A stretch of 64,000 nt of DNA from Mycolicibacter longobardus (lineage in GTDB: Bacteria > Actinomycetota > Actinomycetes > Mycobacteriales > Mycobacteriaceae): positions 62,001 to 126,000 of the forward strand of contig NZ_LQPG01000028.1 in NCBI RefSeq assembly GCF_002102265.1, in the 5' to 3' direction. The position numbers were made by a program, and so were the translations under genes. The notes under the pieces are model-generated. The model ran no database searches. It had not been told where the DNA came from and worked only from the letters and a program-made list of their open reading frames with translations. Each line of letters starts with the position of its first letter. Position 1 is the stretch's first letter. Positions 31,771-44,864 of this stretch are shown in pieces.

Positions 31771-33641
31771 CGACGCCGCAGCGGCTCTCCGACCGCTACG
31801 AACTCGGTGAGATCCTCGGCTTCGGCGGCATGTCGGAGGTGCACCGCGCTGTCGACGTCCGCCTGCACCGCGAGGTGGCCGTGAAGGTGCTGCGCGCCGA
31901 CCTGGCCCGCGACCCCAGCTTCTATCTGCGGTTCCGGCGCGAGGCGCAGAACGCCGCCGCGCTCAATCACCCGGCGATCGTCGCCGTCTACGACACCGGC
32001 GAAGCCGAGACGCCGGCCGGACCGCTGCCCTACATCGTGATGGAGCTCGTCGAGGGCGTCACGCTGCGTGACATCGTGCAGAACGACGGCCCGATGCCTC
32101 CCATCCGCGCCATCGAGGTGATCGCGGACGCCTGCCAGGCGCTGAACTTCAGCCACCAGCACGGCATCATCCACCGCGACGTCAAGCCGGCCAACATCAT
32201 GATCGACATGCACAACGCGGTGAAGGTGATGGACTTCGGCATTGCCCGCGCGGTCGCCGACGCCGGCAACAGCGTCACCCAGACCGCCGCCGTGATCGGC
32301 ACCGCGCAGTACCTGTCGCCCGAACAGGCCCGCGGTGAGACCGTCGACGCCCGCTCAGACGTCTACTCGCTGGGCTGCGTGCTGTATGAAATCCTCACCG
32401 GCGACCCGCCTTTCGTCGGCGACTCACCGGTGGCGGTGGCCTACCAGCACGTCCGCGAAGACCCGGTGCCGCCCTCCCAGCGACTTCCCGGCCTGCCGCC
32501 GGACCTGGACGCGGTGGTGCTCAAGGCGTTGGCGAAGAACCCGGACAACCGCTACCAGACCGCCGCCGAGATGCGCGCCGACCTGGTGCGCGTGCACAAC
32601 GGCGAGACGCCCGAGGCCCCCCGCGTGCTCACCGAGGCCGACCGCGCCTCCATGCTGACGCCCCGGTCCGGCGACAGCGGCGGCCCGCAGACCGACCCGC
32701 TGCCCCGCCAGGAACTCGACTTCGCCCACGAGCGGCCGGGTTCGGTGGGCCGATGGCTGATAGCCGCGATCGTGCTGTCGGTGCTGACCGTCATCGTCAC
32801 GGTGTCGATCAACACCTTCGGCGGACCCACCCACCAGATTCAGGTTCCCGACGTACGCGGCCGGGCGTCGGTGGACGCGATCGCCGAACTGCAGAACAAG
32901 GGCTTCAAGACCCGCACCGATCAGCGCGCCGACTCCGAGGTCCCGCCGGACCACGTGATCAGCACCGACCCGCCCGCCGGCGCCCCGGCCAACAAGGGCG
33001 ACAGGATCACCGTCAACGTGTCCTACGGGCCCGAGCAGCGCCAGGTGCCCGACGTGGCCTCGCTGAGCTACGCCGACGCGGTCAAGAAGCTGACGGCCGC
33101 CGGATTCGGCAAGTTCAAGCAGGTCGATTCGCCGTCGACACCGGAACTCAAGGACAAGGTGGTCGGCACCAACCCGCCGGCCAACCAGACCACGGCGATC
33201 ACCAACGAGATCGTCATCGTGATCGGCTCCGGCCCGGCCACCAAGCCCGTCCCCGACGTCACCGGACAGACCCTGGAACTGGCGCAGAAGAACCTGACCG
33301 TCTACGGCTTCACCAAGATCACCGAGGTGACGGTGGACAGTCCGCGCCCGGCCGGCGAGGTGATCGCCATCAGCCCGCCCAGCGGTGAGACGGTGCCGTT
33401 GGACGCGGTGATCGAGCTGCGGGTGTCCCGCGGCAACCAGTTCGTGATGCCGGATGTGACCGGGTTGTTCTGGGCCGATGCCGAGCCGCAGCTGCGGGCG
33501 TTGGGCTGGACCGGGATGCTGATCAAGGGCGCCGACGTCGATGCCGGCGGCGCCGGCCACAACAGGGTGCTCTACCAGAGCCCGGCGGCGGGTCAGGGCG
33601 TCAACACCGACGGCAACATCACGCTGCGCTTCGGCCAGTAG
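31767..33641 (+). CDS. pknB: PknB, PASTA-domain Ser/Thr kinase
   Basis: The protein has 624 residues. The kinase domain (11-275) has [49 protein letters not shown] and the activation-loop threonines in [20 protein letters not shown]. One membrane helix lies near residues 330-350 ([19 protein letters not shown]). Four extracellular PASTA repeats follow, each opening with a PDV/PDVT motif (QVPDVRG, QVPDVAS, PVPDVTG, VMPDVTG), which sense muropeptides or lipid II. PknB is the main essential kinase coordinating peptidoglycan synthesis. It is the last gene of the operon. Confidence 0.98.
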   Translation: MTTPQRLSDRYELGEILGFGGMSEVHRAVDVRLHREVAVKVLRADLARDPSFYLRFRREAQNAAALNHPAIVAVYDTGEAETPAGPLPYIVMELVEGVTLRDIVQNDGPMPPIRAIEVIADACQALNFSHQHGIIHRDVKPANIMIDMHNAVKVMDFGIARAVADAGNSVTQTAAVIGTAQYLSPEQARGETVDARSDVYSLGCVLYEILTGDPPFVGDSPVAVAYQHVREDPVPPSQRLPGLPPDLDAVVLKALAKNPDNRYQTAAEMRADLVRVHNGETPEAPRVLTEADRASMLTPRSGDSGGPQTDPLPRQELDFAHERPGSVGRWLIAAIVLSVLTVIVTVSINTFGGPTHQIQVPDVRGRASVDAIAELQNKGFKTRTDQRADSEVPPDHVISTDPPAGAPANKGDRITVNVSYGPEQRQVPDVASLSYADAVKKLTAAGFGKFKQVDSPSTPELKDKVVGTNPPANQTTAITNEIVIVIGSGPATKPVPDVTGQTLELAQKNLTVYGFTKITEVTVDSPRPAGEVIAISPPSGETVPLDAVIELRVSRGNQFVMPDVTGLFWADAEPQLRALGWTGMLIKGADVDAGGAGHNRVLYQSPAAGQGVNTDGNITLRFGQ

Positions 33642-34313
33642 TCAGCTCGCGGTACCGCTGCCTACTCGAGCGGTCTGCACCGTGGCGGCGATCTCGTCCT
33701 CCAGCCGGCGGACCAGAGCGTCGTCGCAGGAGTAGCCGCAGTAGCCCAGCCAGTTGGCCAGCATCCGGTGGCCGCCCTCGGTGAGGATGGACTCCGGGTG
33801 GAACTGCACCCCGTGGATGGGCAGCTCGGTGTGCCGCACCGCCATGATCACCCCGCCGCGGGTTCGCGCGGTGACCTCCAGGACGGCGGGCAGCGTCTCG
33901 GGCAGGATGGTCAGCGAGTGGTAGCGGGTGGCGGTGAATGGGTCCGGCAGGCCCTTCAGCACACCGGTGTCGGTGTGGAATACCGTGCTGGTCTTGCCGT
34001 GCAGCAGCTCCGGCGCCCGGCCCACGGTGGCGCCGAACGCCACGCCGATCGCCTGATGGCCCAGGCACACCCCGAGCACCGGGATCCCCGCCGCGGCGCA
34101 CGCACCCACCAGGGCAATCGACGCGCCGGCACGCTCCGGAGTGCCCGGCCCGGGGCTGAGCAGCACCCCGTCGAAGTCGGCCACGGCCGCGGCCGGATCG
34201 GCCAGGCGGGCGTCGTCGTTACGCCAGACGGCAGCCTGCACGCCCAACTGGCCCAGGTACTGCACCAGGTTGAACACAAAGCTGTCGTAATTGTCGACGA
34301 CCAGGATCCGCAC
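33642..34313 (-). CDS. trpG: PabA/TrpG glutamine amidotransferase subunit
   Basis: This 223-residue class I glutamine amidotransferase (GTG start) supplies ammonia to p-aminobenzoate or anthranilate synthase. The nucleophile Cys is in GVCLGHQAIGVAF; His and Glu are in VQFHPESILTEGG. The N-terminal MRILVVDNYDSFVFNLVQYL and the SPGPGTPERAG loop are typical. It is annotated TrpG or PabA in mycobacteria (Rv0013) and may serve both pathways. It is convergent with pknB, with no spacer. Confidence 0.93.
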   Translation of the reverse strand: MRILVVDNYDSFVFNLVQYLGQLGVQAAVWRNDDARLADPAAAVADFDGVLLSPGPGTPERAGASIALVGACAAAGIPVLGVCLGHQAIGVAFGATVGRAPELLHGKTSTVFHTDTGVLKGLPDPFTATRYHSLTILPETLPAVLEVTARTRGGVIMAVRHTELPIHGVQFHPESILTEGGHRMLANWLGYCGYSCDDALVRRLEDEIAATVQTARVGSGTAS

Positions 34314-34350
34314 GCTGACAGGCTACCGCCGCGCTGCCCGGGTTCCGGCG

Positions 34351-35112
34351 TCAGTAGTCGACCGGCCCAGCCGGCACGGCATAACGCATCCGGGCGACCG
34401 CCGGTGTCTCGACCACCTGCAGGTCGGTGCTGACCTGCTCGCTGTAGCCCAGGCCGAACCGGATCACGTACTGCTTGTACAGCGTGATCAGGGGATCGGC
34501 GGCCAGGGCGGCCTGCATCGCGTCGGGGTCGCCGATCGCGGTCACCACATACGGCGGACTGTAGGTCCGGCCTTCCAGCAGCAGGGTGTTGCCGACGCAG
34601 CGCGGCGCCGACCCCGCGGTGATCCGCTGATCCTGCATCTGCACGGCTTCGGCTCCGGCACTCCACAACGCGTTGAGCACCGCGGAGATGTCCTGCTGGT
34701 GCACCACCAGGTCGTCGGGGGAGGCGTCCCGGGGGAACCGGCCGTTGGCGTCACGCTGGGCGTCGGTGAGCGTCACCACCAGGCCCGGCCCGTGCATCGC
34801 CTCCAGGCCGGCGGCGGCGGTCAGTTGCTCGGCGCGGTTTCGCATCGCCGACAGCGCCACGCCGGCGCCGCGGCCGTGCACGGCCCCCACCCCGGCCACC
34901 AGCGCGTCCCGCTGCTCGGTGAGCTCTTCGACGGTGGCCTGGGCGGTGCGGACCAGGTCGACCAATCGGGGCGCGTCGCCGCGACGGATCTCCTTGCCCC
35001 CGGAGACACCGTGGGTGGCCGCCAACAGCAACCCGGCCAGCAGGCACACCAGTGGAACACCGAACCGCCACGGGGAGCGGCGGCCGGGGACCGGCGGCAC
35101 ATCCTGCTCCAT
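34351..35112 (-). CDS. DUF881 membrane-anchored protein (Rv0012-like)
   Basis: This 253-residue protein has an N-terminal membrane helix ([20 protein letters not shown]) and a DUF881 extracellular domain: a coiled-coil part ([20 protein letters not shown]), then [20 protein letters not shown] and [23 protein letters not shown]881 proteins are widespread beside division genes in actinobacteria; molecular role unknown. It is divergent from crgA with a 92-bp spacer that must hold both promoters, and 37 bp upstream of trpG on the same strand. Confidence 0.88.
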   Translation of the reverse strand: MEQDVPPVPGRRSPWRFGVPLVCLLAGLLLAATHGVSGGKEIRRGDAPRLVDLVRTAQATVEELTEQRDALVAGVGAVHGRGAGVALSAMRNRAEQLTAAAGLEAMHGPGLVVTLTDAQRDANGRFPRDASPDDLVVHQQDISAVLNALWSAGAEAVQMQDQRITAGSAPRCVGNTLLLEGRTYSPPYVVTAIGDPDAMQAALAADPLITLYKQYVIRFGLGYSEQVSTDLQVVETPAVARMRYAVPAGPVDY

Positions 35113-35204
35113 CGGCTCTCCAATTCTCGGCCCGGCACTCGGCTGGGTTAATCTCGTACCCGACCCATACTCGCAGCTTCAACTGCCACCGTCCCGAGGT
35201 ACCG

Positions 35205-35486
35205 ATGCCCAAGTCGAAGGTTCGCAAGAAGACCAGCTTCACCCCCTCGGCGGTGAGCCGTACCCCGGTCAAGATCAAGGGTGGGCCGTCGAGCGTGTGG
35301 TTCGTCGCGCTGTTCCTGGGGCTCATGCTCCTGGGCCTGGTGTGGCTGATGGTGTACCAGCTCGGCGCCACCGGCCTGGACGCCCCCGCGGCCCTGAACT
35401 GGATGGCCGAGCTCGGCCCGTGGAACTACGCGATCGCGTTTGCTTTCATGATCGTCGGGCTGTTGCTCACCATGCGCTGGCACTGA
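35205..35486 (+). CDS. crgA: CrgA, septation/cell-wall coordination membrane protein
   Basis: This 93-residue protein has the exact CrgA layout: a basic N-terminal cytoplasmic region ([12 protein letters not shown]), then two membrane helices ([19 protein letters not shown] and [16 protein letters not shown]) joined by an extracellular loop ([18 protein letters not shown]). CrgA recruits division proteins such as FtsZ, FtsQ, FtsI and CwsA at the septum in mycobacteria. The start is the ATG at 35205, with a weak upstream ribosome binding site (GAGG). Confidence 0.97.
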   Translation: MPKSKVRKKTSFTPSAVSRTPVKIKGGPSSVWFVALFLGLMLLGLVWLMVYQLGATGLDAPAALNWMAELGPWNYAIAFAFMIVGLLLTMRWH

Positions 35487-35627
35487 GCAGCGCAGACCCT
35501 CCGATTTCGGTTATGTCGGAACGCCGGCGATGCCAGCTGGGGAACCAAGCGATTGCTCAATCACAACGATGTGATTCATCCCCATTGTGGACAACCCCTG
35601 TAGATAACTTGAAACCTGCAGGTCGAA

Positions 35628-36059
35628 TTGGCTGAGAACGCGCCCCAGCGAACCGAGTGGTCGCCAGCCGCCGGTGGAATCGCTGGTTGCGCGCTTGTGG
35701 GCGCGGTGTTAGCTATCAGCGCTGTGACGCTCGCCACAGACCTGCCCGGGCGCATCCTGGCCGGCGTTGCCGGAGTCGGCATGCTGGTGTTTGCCGGTTT
35801 CTCCTGGCGATCCCGGCCCAGGCTGGCGCTGACCCTCGACGGGCTGGCGGTGCGCGGTTGGTGGCGCACCCGGCTATTGACCCCGGACAGCCTCACCCGG
35901 CTGCGCGTCACGGAGTTCCAGCGAATCGGGCGCACCCAGCGGCTGCTGGAGATCGAGACGCGCGACGACGATCTGCTGATCCTGTCCCGGTGGGACCTGG
36001 GGACCGACCCCGGTGATGTGCTCAGGGCACTCACCGCGGCCGGATACACCGGCCGCTAA
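35628..36059 (+). CDS. PH-domain membrane protein (Rv0010c-like)
   Basis: This 143-residue protein starts at a TTG at 35628. Two membrane helices occupy the first 60 residues (GIAGCALVGAVLAISAVTLA and ILAGVAGVGMLVFAGFSW). They are followed by a bacterial PH-like domain: RLALTLDGLAVRGWWRTRLL, then LEIETRDDDLLILSRWDLG. The layout matches Rv0010c, described as a PH-domain membrane protein in mycobacteria; role unknown. It is convergent with ppiA, with only 8 bp between the stops. The 141-bp gap after crgA has no visible gene. Confidence 0.87.
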   Translation: MAENAPQRTEWSPAAGGIAGCALVGAVLAISAVTLATDLPGRILAGVAGVGMLVFAGFSWRSRPRLALTLDGLAVRGWWRTRLLTPDSLTRLRVTEFQRIGRTQRLLEIETRDDDLLILSRWDLGTDPGDVLRALTAAGYTGR

Positions 36060-36067
36060 GCCGTCTT

Positions 36068-36616
36068 CTACGAGACGGTCACCGACTCGATCACGACGGG
36101 CTCGGTGGGCCGGTCGGCGCGGTCGGTCGACGTGGTGGCAATGGCATCCACGACGCGCTGCGAGTCCGGGTCGACGACCTCACCGAAGATGGTGTGCTTG
36201 CGGTTCAGGTGCGGGGTCTGGCCCACGGTGATGAAGAACTGCGATCCGTTGGTGCCGGGACCCGCGTTGGCCATCGCCAGCAGGTAGGGCTTGTCGAACA
36301 CCAGCTCGGGGTGGAATTCGTCCTCGAACTTGTAGCCGGGGCCGCCGCGGCCGGTGCCGGTCGGGTCGCCGCCCTGGATCATGAAGCCGTTGATCACCCG
36401 GTGGAACACCGCGCCGTCGTAGAACGGGCCCGACGAGCCGCCGGAGGCGTTGGTGGTCGAGTACTCCTTGGTGCCCTGAGCCAGCCCGACGAAGTTGGCG
36501 ACGGTCTTGGGGGCGTGGTTGCCGAACAGCGCGATCTTGATGTCGCCGCGGTTGGTGTGCAGCGTGGCAGTTGCGGTGGCAATAGAGCTGGAGGTCATGG
36601 GATGACAGTGTGCCAT
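36068..36616 (-). CDS. ppiA: Cyclophilin-type peptidyl-prolyl isomerase PpiA
   Basis: This 182-residue cytoplasmic cyclophilin starts at the ATG at 36616 ([20 protein letters not shown]), chosen because it gives the same length as M. tuberculosis PpiA; an ATG at 36598 is a shorter alternative. Core motifs: [20 protein letters not shown] (active-site Arg and Phe), [35 protein letters not shown] and [12 protein letters not shown]. It accelerates cis-trans proline isomerisation during folding. It is divergent from cwsA. Confidence 0.96.
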   Translation of the reverse strand: MAHCHPMTSSSIATATATLHTNRGDIKIALFGNHAPKTVANFVGLAQGTKEYSTTNASGGSSGPFYDGAVFHRVINGFMIQGGDPTGTGRGGPGYKFEDEFHPELVFDKPYLLAMANAGPGTNGSQFFITVGQTPHLNRKHTIFGEVVDPDSQRVVDAIATTSTDRADRPTEPVVIESVTVS

Positions 36617-36656
36617 TCGGGTTTGGGTGCGCTGCGTCACGGGTAGCGTTGGCTGC

Positions 36657-37082
36657 ATGCGCCTGGCGACCGAGACCCCGTTGACCCACCGCGAACGCCT
36701 GACCCGGGGCCTGTCCCATACCGCTGCCGGGCCGGTAGACGTGGCTCGCGGCGCCGTGGGCCTCGGTGGGGAGGCGGTGCGCCGGGGCGCGGTGGAGTTG
36801 CGCCGCCGCTACCGGGAGAGTCGGCTGGCGGACCGGGTTGCCGACGCCGCTGGGGGGGTCGCCGCAGAGTTGGCCGTCGCCCAGGAGGTGATCGCCGGCC
36901 TGCCGGAGTTCCTCGAGGGAAACCCCCCTCGCCGCCGGATTCGCCGGTCCTGGGTGATCGCCGGTGCCGTCGGCACGGCGCTGCTGGTGGGAGGGGTGGT
37001 GGCGGTGTTGATCCGTCGCTCGAACCGGGCCGAGGAGCCCTCGCCGCGCCCACCGAGCGTGGACACCCAGCACAAGATCTAG
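36657..37082 (+). CDS. cwsA: CwsA, cell-wall synthesis and shape protein
   Basis: This 141-residue protein starts at the ATG at 36657 ([20 protein letters not shown]). It has a cytoplasmic amphipathic part with [19 protein letters not shown], one C-terminal membrane helix ([20 protein letters not shown]) and a short tail ending [11 protein letters not shown], matching Rv0008c/CwsA. CwsA interacts with CrgA and Wag31 at poles and septum; crgA lies about 1.2 kb away on the same strand. It is convergent with the two tRNA genes. Confidence 0.92.
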   Translation: MRLATETPLTHRERLTRGLSHTAAGPVDVARGAVGLGGEAVRRGAVELRRRYRESRLADRVADAAGGVAAELAVAQEVIAGLPEFLEGNPPRRRIRRSWVIAGAVGTALLVGGVVAVLIRRSNRAEEPSPRPPSVDTQHKI

Positions 37083-37089
37083 AAGATTG

Positions 37090-37162
37090 TGGAGCCTAGG
37101 AGATTCGAACTCCTGACATCTGCCTTGCAAAGGCAGCGCTCTACCAACTGAGCTAAGGCCCC
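37090..37162 (-). tRNA. tRNA-Ala (TGC)
   Basis: The 73-nt gene has acceptor stem GGGGCCT with AGGCTCC plus discriminator A, D-arm TAGCTCAGTTGGTAGAGC, anticodon stem CTGCC/GGCAG with loop TTTGCAA (anticodon TGC, Ala) and T-arm with GTTCGAATCTC. CCA is not encoded. It lies 13 bp downstream of tRNA-Ile and is cotranscribed with it, the same order as beside gyrA in other mycobacteria. Confidence 0.97.
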
Positions 37163-37175
37163 TGGGTGGGACTCG

Positions 37176-37249
37176 TGGGCCTAGGAGGACTCGAACCTCC
37201 GACCTCTTCGTTATCAGCGAAGCGCTCTAACCGCCTGAGCTATAGGCCC
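37176..37249 (-). tRNA. tRNA-Ile (GAT)
   Basis: The 74-nt gene has acceptor stem GGGCCTA with TAGGCCC plus A, D-arm TAGCTCAGGCGGTTAGAGC, anticodon loop CTGATAA (anticodon GAT, Ile) and T-arm GTTCGAGTCCTCC. CCA is not encoded. It is the first gene of the Ile-Ala pair, downstream of the gyrA-DUF3566 unit. Confidence 0.97.
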
Positions 37250-37311
37250 GTAGTCGACTACGACCGAGCGCCGAGATTACCGCACCGGAGGCCGCCCGGC
37301 CAAAATGCCGG

Positions 37312-38169
37312 TCAGTCCCGGTCGGCCAGGGTCACCTCCACACCGCCGACCACGTCGGTGCTCAGGTTGTAGATCACCACCCCCAGGGTGGCCATACCGG
37401 TCAGCACCACGACGTTCACCAGCCCGATCAGGGCGGCGCCGCCGAAGATCGACCCGCTGGAAACCAGTTCCGCGGCACTGTTATTGGTCAGCAGATCGCC
37501 CACGTTGCTGTTCAGCTTGCTCCAGACGCCCATTGCGCCCAGCGCGACGTACAACAGGGCGACGGCGATCATCCAGACGAAGAACAGTGCCGTCGACAGC
37601 AGCAGCGACACCTTCAGCGTGCTCCACGGGTCGATCCGGCGGATCTGCATACTGGCCCGCACCGGACCGCGTGGCCCTGCCGTCACCGACGGGCGCCGCA
37701 CCGCGGGCCGGCGCTGGGCCGGCTCGGACAGATCCGGCAGCTCACTGGCGTAAGCGTCCTCCGGCGCGGCGGGCTTGGCCGGAGGCGGCGCCTGCGCCGC
37801 CGGTTTGGCCGGCTGGACCGGAGGCTTGGCGGGCGCAGCCGGGGGCTTGGCCGGCGCCGGCTGCTGTGTAGCCGGTGCGGGCTGCTGCGCACCGGGTGCG
37901 GCGGTGCCGGACACGAAGCGGCGCAGCCGCTCGTCCACGCCGGGGGAGTGGGCGGCCGGGCTGGGCTCAGCCGGTCGCGCCGGTTCAGCAGGCCGGGACG
38001 GAGCGGGCGGGCGGGCCTGGCCGCCGCGTTGCCACGGCGGGGCCTCCCCGGTCTCGGTGATCCGGCCGGGCCGACCCGGGGGTCGCTGACCCGCGTCGGC
38101 CGGACCGTTGCCGGCGGATTCCGCCTTGCCCCCGTTGCCCGGGTGCCCCGGCTCGTTCGGTGCGCTCAC
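37312..38169 (-). CDS. DUF3566 membrane protein downstream of gyrA (Rv0007-like)
   Basis: This 285-residue protein (GTG start) has a long Pro/Ala/Gln-rich cytoplasmic N-terminus (1-165). The C-terminal DUF3566 domain has two membrane helices: [20 protein letters not shown] and [20 protein letters not shown]. Just before the first helix, [15 protein letters not shown] is the conserved membrane-entry motif. Rv0007-like proteins sit next to gyrA across mycobacteria and are linked to division or wall processes; mechanism unknown. It is 55 bp downstream of gyrA. Confidence 0.9.
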   Translation of the reverse strand: MSAPNEPGHPGNGGKAESAGNGPADAGQRPPGRPGRITETGEAPPWQRGGQARPPAPSRPAEPARPAEPSPAAHSPGVDERLRRFVSGTAAPGAQQPAPATQQPAPAKPPAAPAKPPVQPAKPAAQAPPPAKPAAPEDAYASELPDLSEPAQRRPAVRRPSVTAGPRGPVRASMQIRRIDPWSTLKVSLLLSTALFFVWMIAVALLYVALGAMGVWSKLNSNVGDLLTNNSAAELVSSGSIFGGAALIGLVNVVVLTGMATLGVVIYNLSTDVVGGVEVTLADRD

Positions 38170-38224
38170 CCACGGCTCCTTACCTGCGTTTCCGAACCGC
38201 GCAGCGGCCCGGTCTCCCGTCGGG

Positions 38225-41200
38225 TCAGCTGCCCGAATCGTCGTCGGCGGCCTCTTCGTCGGCGTTCCGCGCGATCGCTATCAGTGTGTCGCCCTCACCC
38301 AAGTTCATCAACCGAACGCCCTTGGTCTGTCGTCCGGCCTTGCGAACCTGCCGTGCCGCGGTGCGGATCACTCCGCCACCGGAGGTGATCGCGTAGAGCT
38401 CACTGTCGTCGTCGACGATCAGCGCCCCGACCAACCGGCCTCGCCGGGAATCGTACTGAATGGTCAGGATGCCCTTGCCGCCGCGGCCCTGCGCGGTGTA
38501 CTCCTCGATCGCGGTTCGCTTGGCGTAGCCGCCGGCGGTGGCCACCAGCAGATATGTGTCCTCCCGGACCACGTTCAGCGACAGCAGCCGGTCGTCGGCG
38601 TTGAAGCGCATGCCCTGCACACCCGAGGTGGCGCGGCCCATCGGGCGCAGCGCCTCGTCGGTCGCCGAGAACCGGATGGACTGGCCGTTCGCCGACACCA
38701 GCAGCAGGTCCTCTTCGGCCGAGCACAGCACGGCGCCGACCAGTTCGTCGCCGTCGCGCAGGTTGATCGCGACGATGCCGCCGGACCGGTTGGAGTCGAA
38801 GTCGGTCAGCTTGGACTTCTTGACCAGCCCGTTGCGGGTGGCCAGCACCAGGTACGGCGCATCCTCGTAGCTCTTGATCTGGATGACCTGGGCGATGCGC
38901 TCCTCGGGCTGGAAGGCCAACAGGTTGGCGACGTGCTGGCCGCGCGCGGTGCGCAACGCCTCCGGCAGGTCGTACGCCTTCGCCCGGTACACCCGACCCT
39001 GCGTTGTGAAGAACAGGATCCAGTCGTGGGTTGAGCAGACGAAGAAGTGCGCGACGATGTCGTCCTGCTTGAGGCCGGCACCCTGCACCCCCTTGCCGCC
39101 GCGTTTCTGGCTGCGGTAGAGATCGGTCTTGGTGCGCTTGGCGTAGCCGGTCTCGGTGATGGTGACGACGACATCCTCGCGGGCGATCAGATCCTCGTCG
39201 GCGACGTCGCCGTCCGCGGGGATGATCCGGGTCCGCCGGTCGTCGCCGTGCTTCTCGACGATCTCCGCGAGCTCGTCGTGGACGATCGCACGCTGTCGCT
39301 CCGGTTTGGCCAGGATGTCTTCCAGGTCGGCGATCTCGGCCTCGATCTTGGCCAGGTCGTCGATGATCTTCTGGCGTTCCAGTGCGGCCAGCCGGCGCAG
39401 CTGCATGTCCAGAATCGCTTGTGCCTGAATGTCATCGATGTCCAGCAGCTCGATCAGGCCCTGGCGTGCCACATCCACCGTCTCCGAACGCCGGATCAGC
39501 GCGATGACCTCGTCGAGGGCATCGAGCGCCTTGACCAGACCGCGCAGGATGTGGGCCCGTTCGTTGGCCTTGCGCAGCCGGTAGGTGGTGCGCCGCACGA
39601 TCACGTCGAGCTGGTGCGCGACGTAGTACCGGATCATCTGGTCCAGCCGCAGGGTGCGCGGCACCCCGTCGACGATCGAGAGCATGTTGGCGCCGAAGCT
39701 GGTCTGCAACTGGGTGTGCTTGTAGAGGTTGTTCAGCACCACCTTGGCCACCGCGTCGCGCTTGATCTCCACGACGATGCGCAGGCCCACCCGGTCGCTG
39801 CTCTGGTCCTCGATGTTGGCTATCCCCACCAACTTTCCGTCGCGCACCTGTTCGGCGATCGACGTGATGAAGTTGTCGTGGTTCACCTGGTACGGCAGCT
39901 CGGTGATGACCAGCAGCGACCGCCCGCGCGAGTCCTCCTCGATCTCGACCACGCCGCGCATCCGGATGGACCCGCGGCCGGTCCGGTAGGCATCGCCGAT
40001 GCCCTGGGATCCGACGATCAGCCCGGAGGTGGGGAAGTCCGGGCCCTTGACCCGCTCCATCATCGCTTCCAGGGTGGTCTCTTCGTCGGCCTCATGGTTG
40101 TCCAGGCACCAGAACACCGCTTCGGCGAGTTCGCGCAGGTTGTGCGGTGGGATATTGGTCGCCATGCCGACCGCGATACCGCCGGAACCGTTGGCCAGCA
40201 GGTTCGGGAACCGGCTGGGCAGCACCGTCGGCTCCTGCACCCGGCCGTCGTAGTTCGGGACGAAATCGACTGTCTCTTCGTCGATTTCGCGCAGCATCTC
40301 CATGGCCAGCGGGGTGAGTCGCGCCTCGGTGTTGTGGCTGACGAATCCGTTGGTGATAAACGCGTGATCCTCGGTGTCCACTCGCAGGCTGTAGACCGGC
40401 TGGACACCCGCCCCGGTGATCGACTCGACCTCGGCATAGTAGAAACGCCCATCGGTGAGTTCGGAGGCAATCGCACGGACGTCGGGTTCGGCGATGCGGC
40501 TCAAGATCTCCGTTCCGTGCTGCCGCCACCGAGAGAGCCGATCGATACTGTGCTTGTGCAACCATTCCTTGTCGACCCAGCGGCTGCCGCAATGCGTGCG
40601 GATGAATCGGGCCAGGCCGGGAACGTGATCGCCGTCCATGCCGGCGCATAGCGGCAAGGACGACAGGATGCCGACCAGCTTCTCCTGCTTGGCACCGCCG
40701 AAGCCGATTTGGCCGGCGAACAGCTCGGCCTGGCTCCGGTTGGTGATGACGACCTTGTGCTCTCCGGTGGCATGCCGGTACCGCCTGGAGACCACTCCGA
40801 ATTCCAGCAGCATCTGCTGCACATCCCTGGCAAGCCGTTCGCTGCGCGTGGAGTACGACACCTGAATCGTATTGCGGGGCAGGGCCGAGCAAGATCCGTC
40901 GCCCTCGAACAGCGCCTGCAGGAACGCTCGCTTGGCGGCCGCAGGGGTCTGCCAGATCCACTCCGGGATCGACTTGTCCGCTGATCGCTGGCCGGTGAGC
41001 TCTGCCAGCCGTGACCTCTTCAGGTCGGCGAGGTTCTGGACGTCCAGCTCGTGCAGCAACGAACCCGACTTGATGATCCGCTGCGACACGTACCGGGTAC
41101 CACCCACGACCGCGTCGTAGGCGGCAACCACCATGCCGAAGTAGTCGGCGTCGAGGTTGTTGAACCCGGCGCGATTCTCGGAGACGAAGCCTTCGCTGAC

Positions 41201-41980
41201 AAATGCGCCCGCCAACAGGGCTTCCATGGTGGTGAACCACTCTGCCGGACCGAACTCAGTCGGCGGCGTCCGTTGCAGCGCAACGTGATCACCGGGACGA
41301 ATCTCCTCGACCAACTTCCACAGCAGAGTGGGTACGCCGCCGACGTCGACCAGGCAGAGCAACGGGTGGTTCGCCGTACCGGTGACTTCATAGCCCTCGG
41401 CGGTTCGCACCCGGTACGTCTCGTGGTCGCCGGAGTGGAACAGTCGGTCGGCCACAACCGGGTTGCCATGTCGGTCCAGAACCTTCAACTCGACGTTGTT
41501 GTCGGAGTTGGGCCGGGCGCCCTCCACCACATCGCCGATGCGCACCGACTGCCCGAAAGGCAACCGCACCAGTGCATCACCGGTGACGCAGTACCGCATC
41601 GCGGCCGCTGGGTCGTTGCCCGGAGAACCGAAGTTGCCCTGGCCGTCGACCAGGGGATAGCGCAGCGACCACGGCTGCGCCATTCGCACCAGGGTGTCGT
41701 AGATCGAAGCGTCACCGTGCGGGTGGTAGTTACCCATCGTTTCGGCAACCGAACGCGCGGATTTCGCGTGGCTGCGGTCCGGCCGGAACCCGGAGTCATA
41801 CATCGCGTAGAGCACCCGGCGGTGCACCGGCTTGAGGCCGTCACGCACCTCGGGCAGCGCGCGGCCCACGATCACGCTCATCGCGTAGTCGATGTAGCTG
41901 CGCTGCATCTCCTGCTGGATGTCGACCGGCTCGATCCGGTCCACCGAGTCGTCTTCGGGCGGCAGCGTGGTGTCTGTCAT
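38225..41980 (-). CDS. gyrA: DNA gyrase subunit A, interrupted by an intein
   Basis: The 1251-residue precursor yields an 831-residue GyrA after protein splicing. Residues 1-130 and 551-1251 are GyrA. The quinolone-resistance region [15 protein letters not shown] has Ala91, Ser92 and Asp95, the drug-sensitive residues. The catalytic Tyr is Tyr130 in DPAAAMRY. The C-terminal beta-pinwheel contains the GyrA box [11 protein letters not shown]. With GyrB it introduces negative supercoils using ATP. It is 57 bp downstream of gyrB and probably cotranscribed. The intein (131-550) is inserted directly after Tyr130, so the unspliced protein should be inactive. Confidence 0.98.
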   Translation of the reverse strand: MTDTTLPPEDDSVDRIEPVDIQQEMQRSYIDYAMSVIVGRALPEVRDGLKPVHRRVLYAMYDSGFRPDRSHAKSARSVAETMGNYHPHGDASIYDTLVRMAQPWSLRYPLVDGQGNFGSPGNDPAAAMRYCVTGDALVRLPFGQSVRIGDVVEGARPNSDNNVELKVLDRHGNPVVADRLFHSGDHETYRVRTAEGYEVTGTANHPLLCLVDVGGVPTLLWKLVEEIRPGDHVALQRTPPTEFGPAEWFTTMEALLAGAFVSEGFVSENRAGFNNLDADYFGMVVAAYDAVVGGTRYVSQRIIKSGSLLHELDVQNLADLKRSRLAELTGQRSADKSIPEWIWQTPAAAKRAFLQALFEGDGSCSALPRNTIQVSYSTRSERLARDVQQMLLEFGVVSRRYRHATGEHKVVITNRSQAELFAGQIGFGGAKQEKLVGILSSLPLCAGMDGDHVPGLARFIRTHCGSRWVDKEWLHKHSIDRLSRWRQHGTEILSRIAEPDVRAIASELTDGRFYYAEVESITGAGVQPVYSLRVDTEDHAFITNGFVSHNTEARLTPLAMEMLREIDEETVDFVPNYDGRVQEPTVLPSRFPNLLANGSGGIAVGMATNIPPHNLRELAEAVFWCLDNHEADEETTLEAMMERVKGPDFPTSGLIVGSQGIGDAYRTGRGSIRMRGVVEIEEDSRGRSLLVITELPYQVNHDNFITSIAEQVRDGKLVGIANIEDQSSDRVGLRIVVEIKRDAVAKVVLNNLYKHTQLQTSFGANMLSIVDGVPRTLRLDQMIRYYVAHQLDVIVRRTTYRLRKANERAHILRGLVKALDALDEVIALIRRSETVDVARQGLIELLDIDDIQAQAILDMQLRRLAALERQKIIDDLAKIEAEIADLEDILAKPERQRAIVHDELAEIVEKHGDDRRTRIIPADGDVADEDLIAREDVVVTITETGYAKRTKTDLYRSQKRGGKGVQGAGLKQDDIVAHFFVCSTHDWILFFTTQGRVYRAKAYDLPEALRTARGQHVANLLAFQPEERIAQVIQIKSYEDAPYLVLATRNGLVKKSKLTDFDSNRSGGIVAINLRDGDELVGAVLCSAEEDLLLVSANGQSIRFSATDEALRPMGRATSGVQGMRFNADDRLLSLNVVREDTYLLVATAGGYAKRTAIEEYTAQGRGGKGILTIQYDSRRGRLVGALIVDDDSELYAITSGGGVIRTAARQVRKAGRQTKGVRLMNLGEGDTLIAIARNADEEAADDDSGS
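40331..41590 (-). other. GyrA intein with LAGLIDADG homing endonuclease
   Basis: This in-frame 420-residue insertion (precursor residues 131-550) lies between MRY and TEARLTPL. Splicing residues are complete: N-terminal Cys131 in [10 protein letters not shown], block B TANHPLLC with Thr and His, C-terminal [17 protein letters not shown] ending His-Asn, and +1 Thr. The central endonuclease retains two LAGLIDADG-type helices, [11 protein letters not shown] (residues 255-265) and [11 protein letters not shown] (353-363), each with an acidic residue at the catalytic position. The insertion site is the one used by GyrA inteins of M. leprae, M. kansasii and M. xenopi; the M. xenopi copy is a mini-intein lacking the endonuclease. 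Confidence 0.96.
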
Positions 41981-42037
41981 CTATTCCTCGTTCAGTCAGC
42001 AGTGCAGTCAGATGTCGCTAAACGTCGCCGTGCGTCG

Positions 42038-44860
<2,823 letters not shown>

Positions 44861-44864
<4 letters not shown>

